In this document: one piece after another, positions 44,363-53,384 of the stretch
Numbering within the stretch: the stretch's first letter is position 1
Layout: every line of letters starts with the position of its first letter
Assembly (NCBI RefSeq): GCF_006517255.1
Contig: NZ_CP041185.1
Location: 1,860,001 to 1,924,000, forward strand
Direction: 5' to 3'
DNA from: Janthinobacterium tructae
Lineage (GTDB): Bacteria > Pseudomonadota > Gammaproteobacteria > Burkholderiales > Burkholderiaceae_D
DNA length: 64,000 bases
Program-made: the position numbers and the translations under genes
The notes under the pieces: model-generated
What the model was told of the DNA's origin: nothing
What the model saw: only the letters and a program-made list of their open reading frames with translations
Database searches by the model: none

Positions 44363-45075
44363 GTAACATGTATCGTTCCCCGCGCCGCCAGGGCGGTTTT
44401 TCCCTGATCGAGATCGCCATCGTGCTCGTCATCGTGGGCCTGATGATAGGCGGCCTGGTCACGCCCTTGACGGTACAACTGGAACAGCGCAAGGTGGCAG
44501 ATACGCAACAGGCGCTCAATGAAGCGAAGGAAGCGCTGACGGGCTACGCGCTGCGCTACGGCTATTTGCCCTGTCCCGCCGTCTCCGCCGCCAGTGGCCT
44601 GGAAGACAGGCGCGGCGCCCGCTGCAGCGGGGAGCGGCGCGCCGGCTTCCTGCCTTGGGCCACCCTGGGACTGCGCCAGAGCGATAGCTGGAACAATCTG
44701 TTCCGCTACAGCGTCACCCCGGCCTTCAGCGACAGCGAGCGGCAGTTCACCCTCGGCACGCCGCGCGACATCAGCATCGTCACGCGCAACGGCGGCGCGC
44801 TGCTGCAGGCGACGGCGCTGAACGATATCCCCGCCATGATCATGTCGCACGGCAAGAACGGTTTTGGCGCCACGGGCGTGCAGGGCCAGCGCCAGGCTGT
44901 GCCTTTCAGCAACAATGTCGACGAGCGCAACAATGCCTCGAACGCCACCACCTTCATCAGCCGCGCCGCCAGCGGCCCGCAGCAGCCGGGCGGCGAGTTC
45001 GACGACCTCGTCGTCTGGCTGTCGCCGAACATCCTGTTCAACCGCATGGTGGTGGCACAAAGACTGCCCCGCTGA
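44359..45075 (+). CDS. Prepilin-type protein, paralogue of the preceding pilin
   Basis: Prepilin of 238 residues with a canonical motif RRQGGFSLIEIAIVLVIVGL (cleavage after G, Glu at +5). The domain that follows matches the preceding protein: AKEALTGYALRYGYLP, GFLPWATLG, SWNNLFRYSVTPAF, MSHGKNGFGATG and GGEFDDLVVWLSP. The long 200-residue soluble domain indicates a minor pilin. It overlaps the permease gene by one base (TGATG). It would be processed by a prepilin peptidase encoded outside the window. Confidence 0.85.
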   Translation: MSNMYRSPRRQGGFSLIEIAIVLVIVGLMIGGLVTPLTVQLEQRKVADTQQALNEAKEALTGYALRYGYLPCPAVSAASGLEDRRGARCSGERRAGFLPWATLGLRQSDSWNNLFRYSVTPAFSDSERQFTLGTPRDISIVTRNGGALLQATALNDIPAMIMSHGKNGFGATGVQGQRQAVPFSNNVDERNNASNATTFISRAASGPQQPGGEFDDLVVWLSPNILFNRMVVAQRLPR

Positions 45076-45848
45076 TGCCGATGCTATTTCCCGCCTTCAC
45101 CATCGCCCGCTACACGCTGCTCGAAGCGCTGCGCAGCCGCCTGCTGTGGCTCTTCGTGCTGGCCGCCTGCGGCGCCGCCGCCCTGGCCGGCTTCCTGCAG
45201 CAACTGGCGCTGACGGAAAGCGGCGCCGTGCAGGCGGCGCTGCTGGCGGCCACCTTGCGCCTGGCCGCTGTCTTCCTGCTGGGCACCTTCATCATCACCA
45301 GCATGGCGCGCGAAGCGGCCGACCGGGGACTGGAATTGCTGCTGGCACTGCCCATGCCGCGCGCGGCCTACTTGCTGGGGAAACTGCTGGGCTACGGGGC
45401 CCTGGCGGCCGTGCCCGCCGTGCTGTTCGGCCTGTTGATGGCGCTGTTCGCCGCTCCCGCGCACAGCGCGCTGTGGGCCCTGTCCCTGCTGGGGGAACTG
45501 TGGATCGTCGCCTCCTTCAGCCTGCTGTGCGCGGCCAGCCTGCAACAGGCCCTGCCCGCACTGGCCGCCACGGGCGGCTTCTATGTGCTGGCGCGCATGC
45601 TGGGCAGCCTGCAACTGCTGGCGCACGGCCCGCAAGCGGGCGACTCGCTGCTGCAGCGGGCCACAGCCGGCGCCATCGACGTACTGGCCCTGCTCCTGCC
45701 CCGCCTGGACGCCTTTACGCGCACGGACTGGCTGCTGTACGCCACCGGCGACTGGCAGGCGCTGGTCAATGTGGTGGCGCAAACCATCATCTATGTCGGC
45801 TTGCTGGCCAGTTGCGCGCTGTGCGACTTTTACCGCAGGAATATCTGA
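45075..45848 (+). CDS. ABC-2 type permease of the second system
   Basis: Polytopic membrane protein of 257 residues with about six hydrophobic segments (near residues 18-38, 54-74, 107-131, 139-160, 166-190 and 232-250). FTIARYTLLEALRSRLLWLF at the N-terminus and REAADRGLELLLALPMPRAAYLLGK (marked RGLELLLALPMPR) are typical of ABC-2 permeases of the CcmB/YhaP kind. The only ABC ATPase nearby is at 32434-33162, the first gene of the same run. One-base overlaps on both sides (TGATG) tie it to the pilin and TPR-like genes. The substrate is unknown. Confidence 0.85.
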   Translation: MPMLFPAFTIARYTLLEALRSRLLWLFVLAACGAAALAGFLQQLALTESGAVQAALLAATLRLAAVFLLGTFIITSMAREAADRGLELLLALPMPRAAYLLGKLLGYGALAAVPAVLFGLLMALFAAPAHSALWALSLLGELWIVASFSLLCAASLQQALPALAATGGFYVLARMLGSLQLLAHGPQAGDSLLQRATAGAIDVLALLLPRLDAFTRTDWLLYATGDWQALVNVVAQTIIYVGLLASCALCDFYRRNI

Positions 45849-46570
45849 TGGCCGCCATCCAGCGCCCCTGGACGAGCGTGCCGCGCCCCCTGTGCTGGCT
45901 GCTGGCCGCCTGCCTGCTGTTGCAGCTGGGCTGGCGAGTGGCGCAGCAGCACGCTCCGGCCCAGGTGCGGCCCCTGCCTGCGCCGCCGCCGCCGGCCGTG
46001 GCGCGCCTGGCCAGCCTGGGCGAGCCGCTGGCCATGGCTAAGGCCATGCTGCTGTACCTGCAATCGTTCGAGGACCAGCCCGGCGTCAGCCTGGCGTGGC
46101 GCCAGCTCGACTATGACCGCCTGGCTGGCTGGCTGGAGACGGCGCAAACGCTCGATCCGCGCAGCCAGTATGCGCTGGTGGCTGCCAGTGTAGTGTACGC
46201 GGGCGTGTCCGATCCGCAGCGCGCGCGGCGCATGCTCACTTTTGTCGCCGCCAGCTTCGCCGCCGACCCGCAGCGCCGCTGGCCCGCCATGGCGCAAGCG
46301 GTGCTGGTGGCAAAACACCAGCTGCACGATTTGCCGCTGGCACTGGCGTATGCGCGCCAGTTGCGCCAGTTGGCGACGGGGCCGCAAGTGCCAGCCTGGG
46401 TGCGCGAGATGGAAGCGTTTATCCTGGAAGACATGGACCAGCTCGACAGCGCCCGCCTGGTAATCGGCGGGCTGATCGCCAGCGGACACATCAGCGACCC
46501 GCACGAACTGGCTTTCCTGGCGCGCCGGCTCGACGAACTTGCCAGGAAGAAAGTAAGGGCGACGCCATGA
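45848..46570 (+). CDS. Membrane-anchored TPR-like protein of the second system
   Basis: Protein of 240 residues, not recognised by name. One N-terminal hydrophobic segment (PLCWLLAACLLLQLGW) and a Pro-rich linker precede an all-helical region with TPR-like spacing (AMLLYLQSFEDQPG, LAGWLETAQTLDPRSQYALV shortened to LETAQTLDPRSQYAL, ALAYARQLRQLATG). It is probably periplasmic and anchored in the inner membrane. It begins in the stop of the permease gene, which suggests a role with the transporter. Confidence 0.7.
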   Translation: MAAIQRPWTSVPRPLCWLLAACLLLQLGWRVAQQHAPAQVRPLPAPPPPAVARLASLGEPLAMAKAMLLYLQSFEDQPGVSLAWRQLDYDRLAGWLETAQTLDPRSQYALVAASVVYAGVSDPQRARRMLTFVAASFAADPQRRWPAMAQAVLVAKHQLHDLPLALAYARQLRQLATGPQVPAWVREMEAFILEDMDQLDSARLVIGGLIASGHISDPHELAFLARRLDELARKKVRATP

Positions 46571-46656
46571 GCCGCCGTCAGAAAGGCCATACGCATCCAG
46601 CATCAATTGCAGTAAACTGCCATCTCAAGTTATCGCACTTTTTTCAAGGAAAACCC

Positions 46657-47229
46657 ATGCCCCCACGCCGCCAGCACGGCTTTACGCTCGTAGAAATCGC
46701 CATCGTCCTGGTCATCATCGGTTTGCTGCTCGGTGGCGTACTCAAAGGACAAGGCTTGATCGACAGCGCCAAGGTGAAAAACATCATCCAGCAGTCGAAT
46801 GCGCTGACGGCCGCCGTCAACGCCTACCAGGACAAGTTCCGCGCCCTGCCTGGCGACGATATTCAGGGCACCACCCACGTGCCCCATTCGGCTGGCAACG
46901 GCAATGGCGACGGCCAGATCGGCGACGGCCAGCCGCGCGAATTCACGCTGGCGCCGCAACACCTGGCGCTGGGCGGCTTCATTACCGGCTCGTTCAACGG
47001 CACCTCGCAATTCATGACCAGCGCCCAGGGTGGCGCCGTCTACCTGTACAACGACGAAGTGGGCGGCCGTGCCGGCAACGGCATCCGTTTCGACAACCTG
47101 CCCGAGAGTTACGCGGAGCAGATCGACAGCAAACTCGACGATGGCGTGGCCGCCACGGGCAGCGTGCGGGCGAACGTACCCTATGGCAATACCGGTGCTA
47201 TCATTCCCCGCACCGCCGTGTTTTTCTGA
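46657..47229 (+). CDS. Prepilin, probable main pilin or pseudopilin of the second system
   Basis: Prepilin of 190 residues with a short leader MPPRRQHG and FTLVEIAIVLVIIGLLLGG. Glu is at +5. The soluble domain has NALTAAVNAYQDKFRALPGDD, marked VNAYQDKFRALPGDD, which is common in pseudopilins of this type, and an Asp/Asn/Gly-rich loop GNGNGDGQIGDG that might bind calcium. ATG 46657 has a good ribosome-binding site (AAGGA); an upstream in-frame ATG at 46567 lacks support. It is separated from the preceding gene by 86 bp, unlike the tightly overlapping genes before it, so it may be transcribed more strongly. Confidence 0.85.
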   Translation: MPPRRQHGFTLVEIAIVLVIIGLLLGGVLKGQGLIDSAKVKNIIQQSNALTAAVNAYQDKFRALPGDDIQGTTHVPHSAGNGNGDGQIGDGQPREFTLAPQHLALGGFITGSFNGTSQFMTSAQGGAVYLYNDEVGGRAGNGIRFDNLPESYAEQIDSKLDDGVAATGSVRANVPYGNTGAIIPRTAVFF

Positions 47230-47256
47230 CAAGGCAGTCACTCTCAAAGGAATACC

Positions 47257-47622
47257 ATGTCATTTCACCGCAAACTCATCGTCTCCCTGGCCGCCGCCAG
47301 CGCCTTGCTGGCCGGCAGCGCGCAAGCCCAATACGTGGGGCCGACGGCCGGCCCCACAGCGCCCAGCAGCGTGGCCGCCATCCTGAAAAATCCCGTCGAT
47401 GACCAGGCAGTCGTGCTGCGCGGCCATTTGTTGCGCAAAGTGAGCAAGGAAAAATACACCTTCTCCGATGGCACGGCGGAAATCCGCGTGGACATCGACG
47501 ACAAGGTCTTCATGAACCGCAAGATCGACGCCAAAACCCAGGTGGAAATCCGTGGCGAAGTGGAAAAAGACTTCATGGAAAGCCCGGAAATCGATGTCGA
47601 TGTGCTGACCGTCGTCCCGTAA
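47257..47622 (+). CDS. Periplasmic BOF-family protein (YgiW/YdeI-like)
   Basis: Exported OB-fold protein of 121 residues. Signal peptide MSFHRKLIVSLAAASALLAG with cleavage near AQAQY. The mature part has the BOF motif series VLRGHLLRKVSKEKYTFSDG (marked LRGHLL, YTFSDG), IRVDIDDKVF and VEIRGEVEKDF, as in YgiW/YdeI/VisP proteins linked to stress tolerance and to sensing through two-component systems. It has a good ribosome-binding site (AAGGA). It lies 27 bp after the prepilin gene and is followed by a strong terminator, so it ends that transcription unit. Confidence 0.9.
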   Translation: MSFHRKLIVSLAAASALLAGSAQAQYVGPTAGPTAPSSVAAILKNPVDDQAVVLRGHLLRKVSKEKYTFSDGTAEIRVDIDDKVFMNRKIDAKTQVEIRGEVEKDFMESPEIDVDVLTVVP

Positions 47623-47631
47623 GCCGCATTG

Positions 47632-47656
47632 CCATCCCGCCGCCACGGCGGGATGG
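47632..47656 (+). terminator. Terminator hairpin after the BOF gene
   Basis: A perfect 11-bp stem, CCATCCCGCCG at 47632-47642 and CGGCGGGATGG at 47646-47656 with a CCA loop, starts 10 bp after the stop. The tail is C/T-rich rather than a clean T-run. Confidence 0.7.
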
Positions 47657-47716
47657 GTGTCCCCCCCTCTCTTCTGTATACCTTGCACAAGCTTTTTTCC
47701 ATCACGGAAACTAGGC

Positions 47717-47745
47717 TTGTCAGAACAATCAATTTCGTCTAGCAT
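47717..47745 (+). promoter_or_regulatory. Sigma-70-like promoter of the hybrid kinase gene
   Basis: TTGTCA at 47717-47722 and TAGCAT at 47740-47745 with a 17-bp spacer. The start site would be near 47752, 23 bp before the GTG start of the kinase. Confidence 0.5.
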
Positions 47746-47774
47746 CTTTTCATTCAAGGTCAGCCAGCGCCAGC

Positions 47775-50700
47775 GTGAGCCTGCCTGTCGACTCATCCAT
47801 TCTGGGAGCTTTCCGGGTGCAAGATTTGCCTTCGATACGCTCAAGAATTTCATGGCTGGTGCTCGCCTGGGTCATGCCGACGGCGCTCGTGTTTCTGCTG
47901 CTCGTGGCGCAAAGCTACACGCGCGAGCGCGAGCATGTCGTCAGCGAAACGGCGCAGGCGGCACGGGCAGTCGCCGCCGCCGTCGAACGCGACCTGAACG
48001 GCGCCCAGATGGCCGCGCGCATCCTCGCCGCCTCGCCCGCCCTGCAGACGGACGACATCGGCGCCCTGCGCACCCTGGCCGACAGCCTGTTGCAGCCAGG
48101 CCTGGCCGTCAGCGCCTTCATCATCTCCGACGCCAGGGGACGCCAGCTGATCAATACGACCCTGCCCGCCAGCCAGGCACCGCCCACCTTGCCGCAAAAA
48201 TGGGCCGCCAGCATGGAACGCACGCGCGAGTACGGCAAGCCGCGGCTGACCAGCCTGCTCATGGCGCAGGACGAGGTGCCGCGGCTGGCGCTGAACCTGC
48301 CCTTGCCGCGTGCCCAGGGGGCTGCCCATGTGCTGACGGCGCTGTACCCGCCCGACTACCTGCCCGTGCTGCTGCGCGAACTGCACCTGCCTGCCTACCT
48401 GGGGGCGGCCATCATCAATGCCGACGGCATCAACGTGGCGCGCACCCTGGCGCCGCAGCGCTACGTGGGCCAGCGCAGCGTGGCGCCCCTGCTGGAACAG
48501 ATACGCCTGGCGCCCGAGGGCGTGCTGCGCCATGCCACCCTGGAAGACCTGGACGTCTACACGGGCTTTCGCCGCGCTCCCGACGACAGCTGGACGGTGG
48601 CTGTCACCATGCGCACCAGCACGGTGGCCGAAGCGCTGCTGGGCTCGGTAGTCACGGGTTCCGTCATCCTGGCCCTGCTGCTGGGTGCCGGCTTTGCCCT
48701 GGCCTGGCGCGTGGGCAGCCGCCTGGCCCGCACCCTGCAGGAACTGACTTTGCAGATCCAGGCGCTGGCGCAGGGCAAACCCTTGCTCTCGAACAAGCAC
48801 GCGGACCGCGAATCGGCCGACATGGCCCGCGCCCTGGGCGCGCTGGAACGCGACCTGCGGCGCCACCGCACGCAGCTTGAAAGCCTGGTGGCCGAACGCA
48901 CGCTGGCTCTGGAAAAATCCACGCGCCTGCTGGAAACCGTGTACGCGACGGCCCCCATCGGCATGCTGTTCGTGGGCCTGGACTTGCGCGTCGTCATGAT
49001 CAACCACTACCTGGCCGCCATCCACGGCGCCAGCGTGACGCAGCATCTGGGCCGTCCCGTGGGCGCCATGCTGTGCGACGACGCCGTGCGCGCGGACGTG
49101 GAGCGCTGCGTGCGCCAGGTGCTGGCGACGGGCATGCCCATCGTCGACATGGAATTGAACGGCTACAGCGGCCGGCAACGCGAACAGCTGAGTCACTGGA
49201 TCGTCTCGTATCACCCGATTTTCGGCCCGGAACAGCAGTTGCTGGGCGTGTCGGGCCTGTGGCTGGACGTCAGCGAGCGCAAGCGCAGCGAAGCGGAATT
49301 TCGCCACTCGAAACATCTGTTCGGCACCATCATCGAAAACATCCCGGCCATGGTCTTCGTCAAGCGCGCCGACAAGCTGAGCTTTGAAATGGTCAACCGC
49401 CATGCGGAAATGACCCTGGGACGCTCGCGCGAGCAATTGCTGGGCAAGACCGACCATGACTTCTTCCCGCCGCAGCAGGCGGCCGCCTTCGTCAGCGCCG
49501 ACCGCAAGCTGCTGGCCACGGGGCAGATGGTGGAAATCGAACAGGAAGCGATCAATACGGCCGACGGCACCACGCGCCACTTCACCACGCGCAAGGTGGT
49601 CTTGCGCGACGATGCGGGGCGCGCCAGCCACGTGCTGGGGGTGTCGATCGATATCACGGAACGCAGGCGCGCCACCGAGGTGCTGCACGCCACCACCTGG
49701 CGCCTGGAACAGAACGAGCGCTTCATCCGCACCGTCACCGACAACCTGCCCGGCATGGTGTCGTACTGGGGCGCCGATCTGCGTTGCCGCTTCGCAAATA
49801 AATTCTATAACGAATGGTTTGGCCGCAGCAGCGCCGAACTGGCCGGCATCCACATGCGCGAATTGCTGGGGCAGGAACTGTTCGACGTGTATGCCCACCA
49901 TGTCGACGGCGTGCTGGCGGGCCGGCCGCAAAGCTTCGAGCGCGACCTGCTCGATCCCACGGGCCAGGTGTGCCACACGTGGACCAATTACATCCCCGAT
50001 GTCGACGACGGCGGCGGCGTGCGCGGCTTCTTCGTGCTGGCCTCGGACGTCTCCGAACTCAAGCGCACGGAATTGCGCCTGCATGAACTCAACGAGCAAA
50101 TGGTGCGCGCGCGCGACAAGGCCGAGGCGGCCAGTATCGCGAAGAGCGAATTCGTCGCCAACATGAGCCATGAAATCCGCACGCCGATGAACGCCATCAT
50201 CGGCCTGGCGCGCCTGCTGGAAGAGTCGCCGCTGGAACGGCGCGAACGCAGTTATGTCGGCAAGATCCAGATGGCCACGCAGTCGCTGCTCCATATCGTC
50301 AACGACGTGCTCGATTTCTCCAAGATCGAGGCGGGACAGATGCTGCTGGAACAGCGCCGTTTCCAGCTCGAACGCATGCTGGACAGCGTCAGCGTGCTGC
50401 TGGCCAACAGCGCCTGGGCGCGCGGCGTGGAGCCCGTCTTCGTGCTCGACCCCGGCGTGCCGGACGAACTGATCGGCGACGCCCTGCGCGTGGAACAGAT
50501 CCTCATCAACCTGGTGGGCAACGCTGTCAAATTCACCGCGCATGGCGAAGTGGTGTTGTCCATCGGCATGGCGGCCGAGGATGCGGCCAGCGCCACGCTG
50601 GAGTTTTCCGTGCGCGACACCGGTATCGGCATAGCCGCGGCCGAACAGGAACGCATCTTCGACGCGTTTTCCCAGGGCGACAGCGGCACCAGCCGCAAAT

Positions 50701-52349
50701 ACGGCGGCACGGGCCTGGGGCAGGCCATCTGCCGGCGCATGGTGGAATTGATGGGGGGGAAACTCAGCGTGACAAGCGCGCTGGGCGAAGGTTCCGACTT
50801 CCGCTTCAGCTGCCGCTTCGAGAAGGTGGCGCCACCGCCCGAGCCGACCGGCAAGAGTACGTCCAAGGCCCTGTCGCTGCTGATCATCGACGACAACGCC
50901 AGCGTGCGCGCCATGCTGGCAGACTGGTGCGCGGCGCAGGGCTGGCACAGCCGCAGCGCCGACAGCGGCACGGCCGGCCTGGCGCTGCTGCGCGCCAGCG
51001 CCAGCGGCCTGGACGGCTTGCCGCCGGCAGATCTTGTGCTGCTCGACGCGGCCATGCCCGGCATGGATGGCATTTCCATGCTCACCGAGGCGCGCGCCGA
51101 CGAACACCTGGCGCTGCCGCCCGTGATCATGCTGGTAGCCGACCAGGACAGCGAAAACCTCGAACGCCTGGCCGACAGTCTGATGCTGGCCGGCATCGTT
51201 TCGAAACCGGCTACCCCGGCGCGCCTGCTGGCGGCCGTGACGGCAGTGCGGGATGGACGCAATGGCCGTAGCGCCCCGTCCGCGCTGCCCGTGTCCACAC
51301 CCCTGTCGGGCTTGCTGGAAGGCATGCGCGTGCTGCTGGTGGAAGACAATGAAATCAACCAGGAAGTAGCGCAGTACATCTTGCTGCACTCGGGTGCGCG
51401 CGTGGCCGTGGCCGCCAACGGCCAGCTGGCCGTCGACTTGCTCGCCAACACGCCGCACGCCTGGGACGTGGTGCTGATGGATTTGCAGATGCCCGTCATG
51501 AATGGCTATGACGCCACGCTGGCCATCCGCGCGCTGGGCTTGCCGGACTTGCCCATCATCGCCATGACGGCCAATGCCATGGACGAGGACCGCCTGCGCG
51601 CCATCGCCAGCGGCATGAATGCGCACGTGGCCAAGCCCATCGATGTCGACGAAATGATCGAGACCCTGACGCGGCTGGTGCCGGCGCCCCTGGGTGGCGG
51701 CGACAACGCCGTGCAGGCAGGCAACGCCGTCGCGGACACGCCGGAGCTGCCGGACACGGTGCCCGGCATCGACCTGGCGGCGGCCCTGCTGCGCTTCGGC
51801 GGCGACTACGGCGCCTTCCTGGCCCTGCTCAAGCGCTTTGAGAATTCGCAAGGCGACGCCGTCGAGGAAACGCGGCGCCTGCTGGCCGCTGGCCAGACGC
51901 AGCAGGCGGCGCAGTTGCTGCACCGCGTCTGCGGCGTGGCGGCCAACCTGGGCGCCACGCACGTCGCCAGCCTCGCCGCCGAGTCGGAAAAGGCGCTGAA
52001 AACGGGGCCATCGCACGCCACGGCAGCCTTGCTGGGTCAGCTGGAACTGGCGATGGCAGAAGTCATCAAAGCGACGCGTGCCCTGCCCTCGCCCCTGCGG
52101 CGCGGGCAGCCGGCACCCAACGCGTCCGCCAGCGCGCCGCTCGACGTGCACGCCGGCCTGACCGAACTGCTCGTCCTGATCCGCAACAACAACCTGAAGG
52201 CGCTGGCGCACTTTCACGCCCTGCACCCCGCCCTGCAACAGTCAGACCGGGAAGCTGCCCTGGCGATGGCAAACGCGATCGAGACCCTGAATTTTTCCGA
52301 AGCGGAAAAACTCGTGCTCGATCAGCTGAAACGAGAGGAAAACAAGTGA
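47775..52349 (+). CDS. Hybrid sensor histidine kinase with two REC domains and HPt
   Basis: Inner-membrane sensor kinase of 1524 residues. Two transmembrane helices (about residues 27-47 and 295-316) enclose a periplasmic Cache-like sensor. Three PAS-type domains follow (about 385-770). The HisKA domain has [10 protein letters not shown] with His799, then the ATPase domain ([21 protein letters not shown]). REC1 has phospho-acceptor Asp1091 ([11 protein letters not shown]) and REC2 has Asp1236 ([11 protein letters not shown]). The C-terminal HPt has His1383 in [13 protein letters not shown], where the usual Lys is Cys. It is a complete phosphorelay in one chain. The start is GTG with a weak ribosome-binding site. 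The stop overlaps the diguanylate cyclase gene, whose REC domain is a plausible target. Confidence 0.93.
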   Translation: MSLPVDSSILGAFRVQDLPSIRSRISWLVLAWVMPTALVFLLLVAQSYTREREHVVSETAQAARAVAAAVERDLNGAQMAARILAASPALQTDDIGALRTLADSLLQPGLAVSAFIISDARGRQLINTTLPASQAPPTLPQKWAASMERTREYGKPRLTSLLMAQDEVPRLALNLPLPRAQGAAHVLTALYPPDYLPVLLRELHLPAYLGAAIINADGINVARTLAPQRYVGQRSVAPLLEQIRLAPEGVLRHATLEDLDVYTGFRRAPDDSWTVAVTMRTSTVAEALLGSVVTGSVILALLLGAGFALAWRVGSRLARTLQELTLQIQALAQGKPLLSNKHADRESADMARALGALERDLRRHRTQLESLVAERTLALEKSTRLLETVYATAPIGMLFVGLDLRVVMINHYLAAIHGASVTQHLGRPVGAMLCDDAVRADVERCVRQVLATGMPIVDMELNGYSGRQREQLSHWIVSYHPIFGPEQQLLGVSGLWLDVSERKRSEAEFRHSKHLFGTIIENIPAMVFVKRADKLSFEMVNRHAEMTLGRSREQLLGKTDHDFFPPQQAAAFVSADRKLLATGQMVEIEQEAINTADGTTRHFTTRKVVLRDDAGRASHVLGVSIDITERRRATEVLHATTWRLEQNERFIRTVTDNLPGMVSYWGADLRCRFANKFYNEWFGRSSAELAGIHMRELLGQELFDVYAHHVDGVLAGRPQSFERDLLDPTGQVCHTWTNYIPDVDDGGGVRGFFVLASDVSELKRTELRLHELNEQMVRARDKAEAASIAKSEFVANMSHEIRTPMNAIIGLARLLEESPLERRERSYVGKIQMATQSLLHIVNDVLDFSKIEAGQMLLEQRRFQLERMLDSVSVLLANSAWARGVEPVFVLDPGVPDELIGDALRVEQILINLVGNAVKFTAHGEVVLSIGMAAEDAASATLEFSVRDTGIGIAAAEQERIFDAFSQGDSGTSRKYGGTGLGQAICRRMVELMGGKLSVTSALGEGSDFRFSCRFEKVAPPPEPTGKSTSKALSLLIIDDNASVRAMLADWCAAQGWHSRSADSGTAGLALLRASASGLDGLPPADLVLLDAAMPGMDGISMLTEARADEHLALPPVIMLVADQDSENLERLADSLMLAGIVSKPATPARLLAAVTAVRDGRNGRSAPSALPVSTPLSGLLEGMRVLLVEDNEINQEVAQYILLHSGARVAVAANGQLAVDLLANTPHAWDVVLMDLQMPVMNGYDATLAIRALGLPDLPIIAMTANAMDEDRLRAIASGMNAHVAKPIDVDEMIETLTRLVPAPLGGGDNAVQAGNAVADTPELPDTVPGIDLAAALLRFGGDYGAFLALLKRFENSQGDAVEETRRLLAAGQTQQAAQLLHRVCGVAANLGATHVASLAAESEKALKTGPSHATAALLGQLELAMAEVIKATRALPSPLRRGQPAPNASASAPLDVHAGLTELLVLIRNNNLKALAHFHALHPALQQSDREAALAMANAIETLNFSEAEKLVLDQLKREENK

Positions 52350-53269
52350 GCTGGACCAACCTTGCCATGAACGGGCGCATCCTCATCGTCGATGACGCCA
52401 TGGAAAACATCCAGATCCTGCACCAGTTGCTGCGCGAGGAACACGAGGTGCTGTTTGCCCTGAGCGGCGAGAAGGCGCTGGAAATCGCGCAGAATCAATT
52501 GCCGGACCTGATCCTGCTCGACGCCGTCATGCCCGGCATGGATGGCTATGCCGTGTGCAGTGCCTTACGCGAATCGGCCCTCCTCTGCGCCATTCCCGTC
52601 ATCTTCGTCACGGCTCTGAACCAGCCCGAAGACGAGACGCGGGCGCTGGAAGCGGGCGCCGTCGATTTCATCACGAAACCGTTCAACGCTGCCGTCGTGC
52701 GCGCGCGCGTGCGCAGCCAGCTGACCATCAAGCGCCAGGCCGACGCCATGCGCGAACTGTCGCTGACGGACTCGCTGACGGGCGTGGCCAACCGGCGCAG
52801 CTTCAACGAGACCATGGACAGCGAATGGCGGCGCTGCGCGCGCGATGGCGTGCCGATGGCCCTCATCATGGCCGATATCGACCACTTCAAGGATTACAAC
52901 GACACGTATGGCCACCAGGCCGGCGACCTGTGCCTGCAGCAGGTGAGCGCCGCCCTGCGCCGCTGCGCCGTGCGCCCGCCCGACCTGCTGGCGCGCTACG
53001 GCGGCGAGGAATTCATCATCCTGCTGCCACAGGAAACGCGCGACGGCGCCGAAGTGGTGGCCCAGCGCATCCTCGACGAAGTGCGTGCGCTGGAAATTGC
53101 CCACGCCAGGTCCAGCGTCGGCCCCCACGTCACCGTCAGCCTGGGCGTGGCCAGCGTCATGCCCACGGAAGGCATGGACCCCAGCGCCCTGATCCGCGCC
53201 GCCGACGCCCTGCTGTACCGCGCCAAGCATACGGGACGGGACAGGTATTGCGGGTCGGAGGGGGAGTGA
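52346..53269 (+). CDS. REC-GGDEF response regulator, diguanylate cyclase
   Basis: PleD/WspR-like protein of 307 residues making cyclic-di-GMP from two GTP. The N-terminal receiver domain has Asp59 in LILLDAVMPGMDG. The GGDEF domain has the active-site motif GGEEF at 219-223 and an inhibitory RxxD site (RPPD, 210-213) exactly five residues before it, so the enzyme should be active and feedback-inhibited. The start is a GTG overlapping the kinase stop (GTGA); an ATG at 52367 is an alternative. The pairing predicts that the hybrid kinase controls cyclic-di-GMP, which could act on MshE; this link is an inference. Confidence 0.92.
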   Translation: MSWTNLAMNGRILIVDDAMENIQILHQLLREEHEVLFALSGEKALEIAQNQLPDLILLDAVMPGMDGYAVCSALRESALLCAIPVIFVTALNQPEDETRALEAGAVDFITKPFNAAVVRARVRSQLTIKRQADAMRELSLTDSLTGVANRRSFNETMDSEWRRCARDGVPMALIMADIDHFKDYNDTYGHQAGDLCLQQVSAALRRCAVRPPDLLARYGGEEFIILLPQETRDGAEVVAQRILDEVRALEIAHARSSVGPHVTVSLGVASVMPTEGMDPSALIRAADALLYRAKHTGRDRYCGSEGE

Positions 53270-53290
53270 GCAGGAGGCGCGCGCACCTGC

Positions 53291-53320
53291 GTCGGCTTAC
53301 GCCCTGCGGGCTAAGCCGAC
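53291..53320. repeat. REP-like palindrome
   Basis: GTCGGCTTA at 53291-53299 pairs with TAAGCCGAC at 53312-53320, and an inner GCCC/GGGC stem closes a TGC loop. It lies between the diguanylate cyclase gene and the convergent MaoC operon and looks like a repetitive extragenic palindrome. Confidence 0.7.
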
Positions 53321-53370
53321 CTACGCCGACCTACGCCAACCTACGCCGAACTACCCCGACCTGCGCGGCG
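53311..53370. repeat. Ten-base tandem repeat
   Basis: Six consecutive units of 10 bp with the form CTACGCCGAC: ctaagccgac, ctacgccgac, ctacgccaac, ctacgccgaa, ctaccccgac and ctgcgcggcg. The first unit is the right arm of the palindrome at 53291-53320, so the array seems to have grown from it. Confidence 0.8.
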
Positions 53371-53384
53371 AGCCAGGCTTATCC

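Noticed and set aside
47850..52238. A 1462-codon open frame on the minus strand opposite the hybrid kinase
   Set aside because: It mirrors the codon structure of the kinase, which has full domain motifs. The antisense translation is rich in Gln, Arg, His and Ala with no domain, as expected for high-GC shadow frames.
53311..53370. The 10-bp tandem array as a CRISPR or iteron origin
   Set aside because: Units are contiguous without spacers and grow from a palindrome arm; no replication gene is near.
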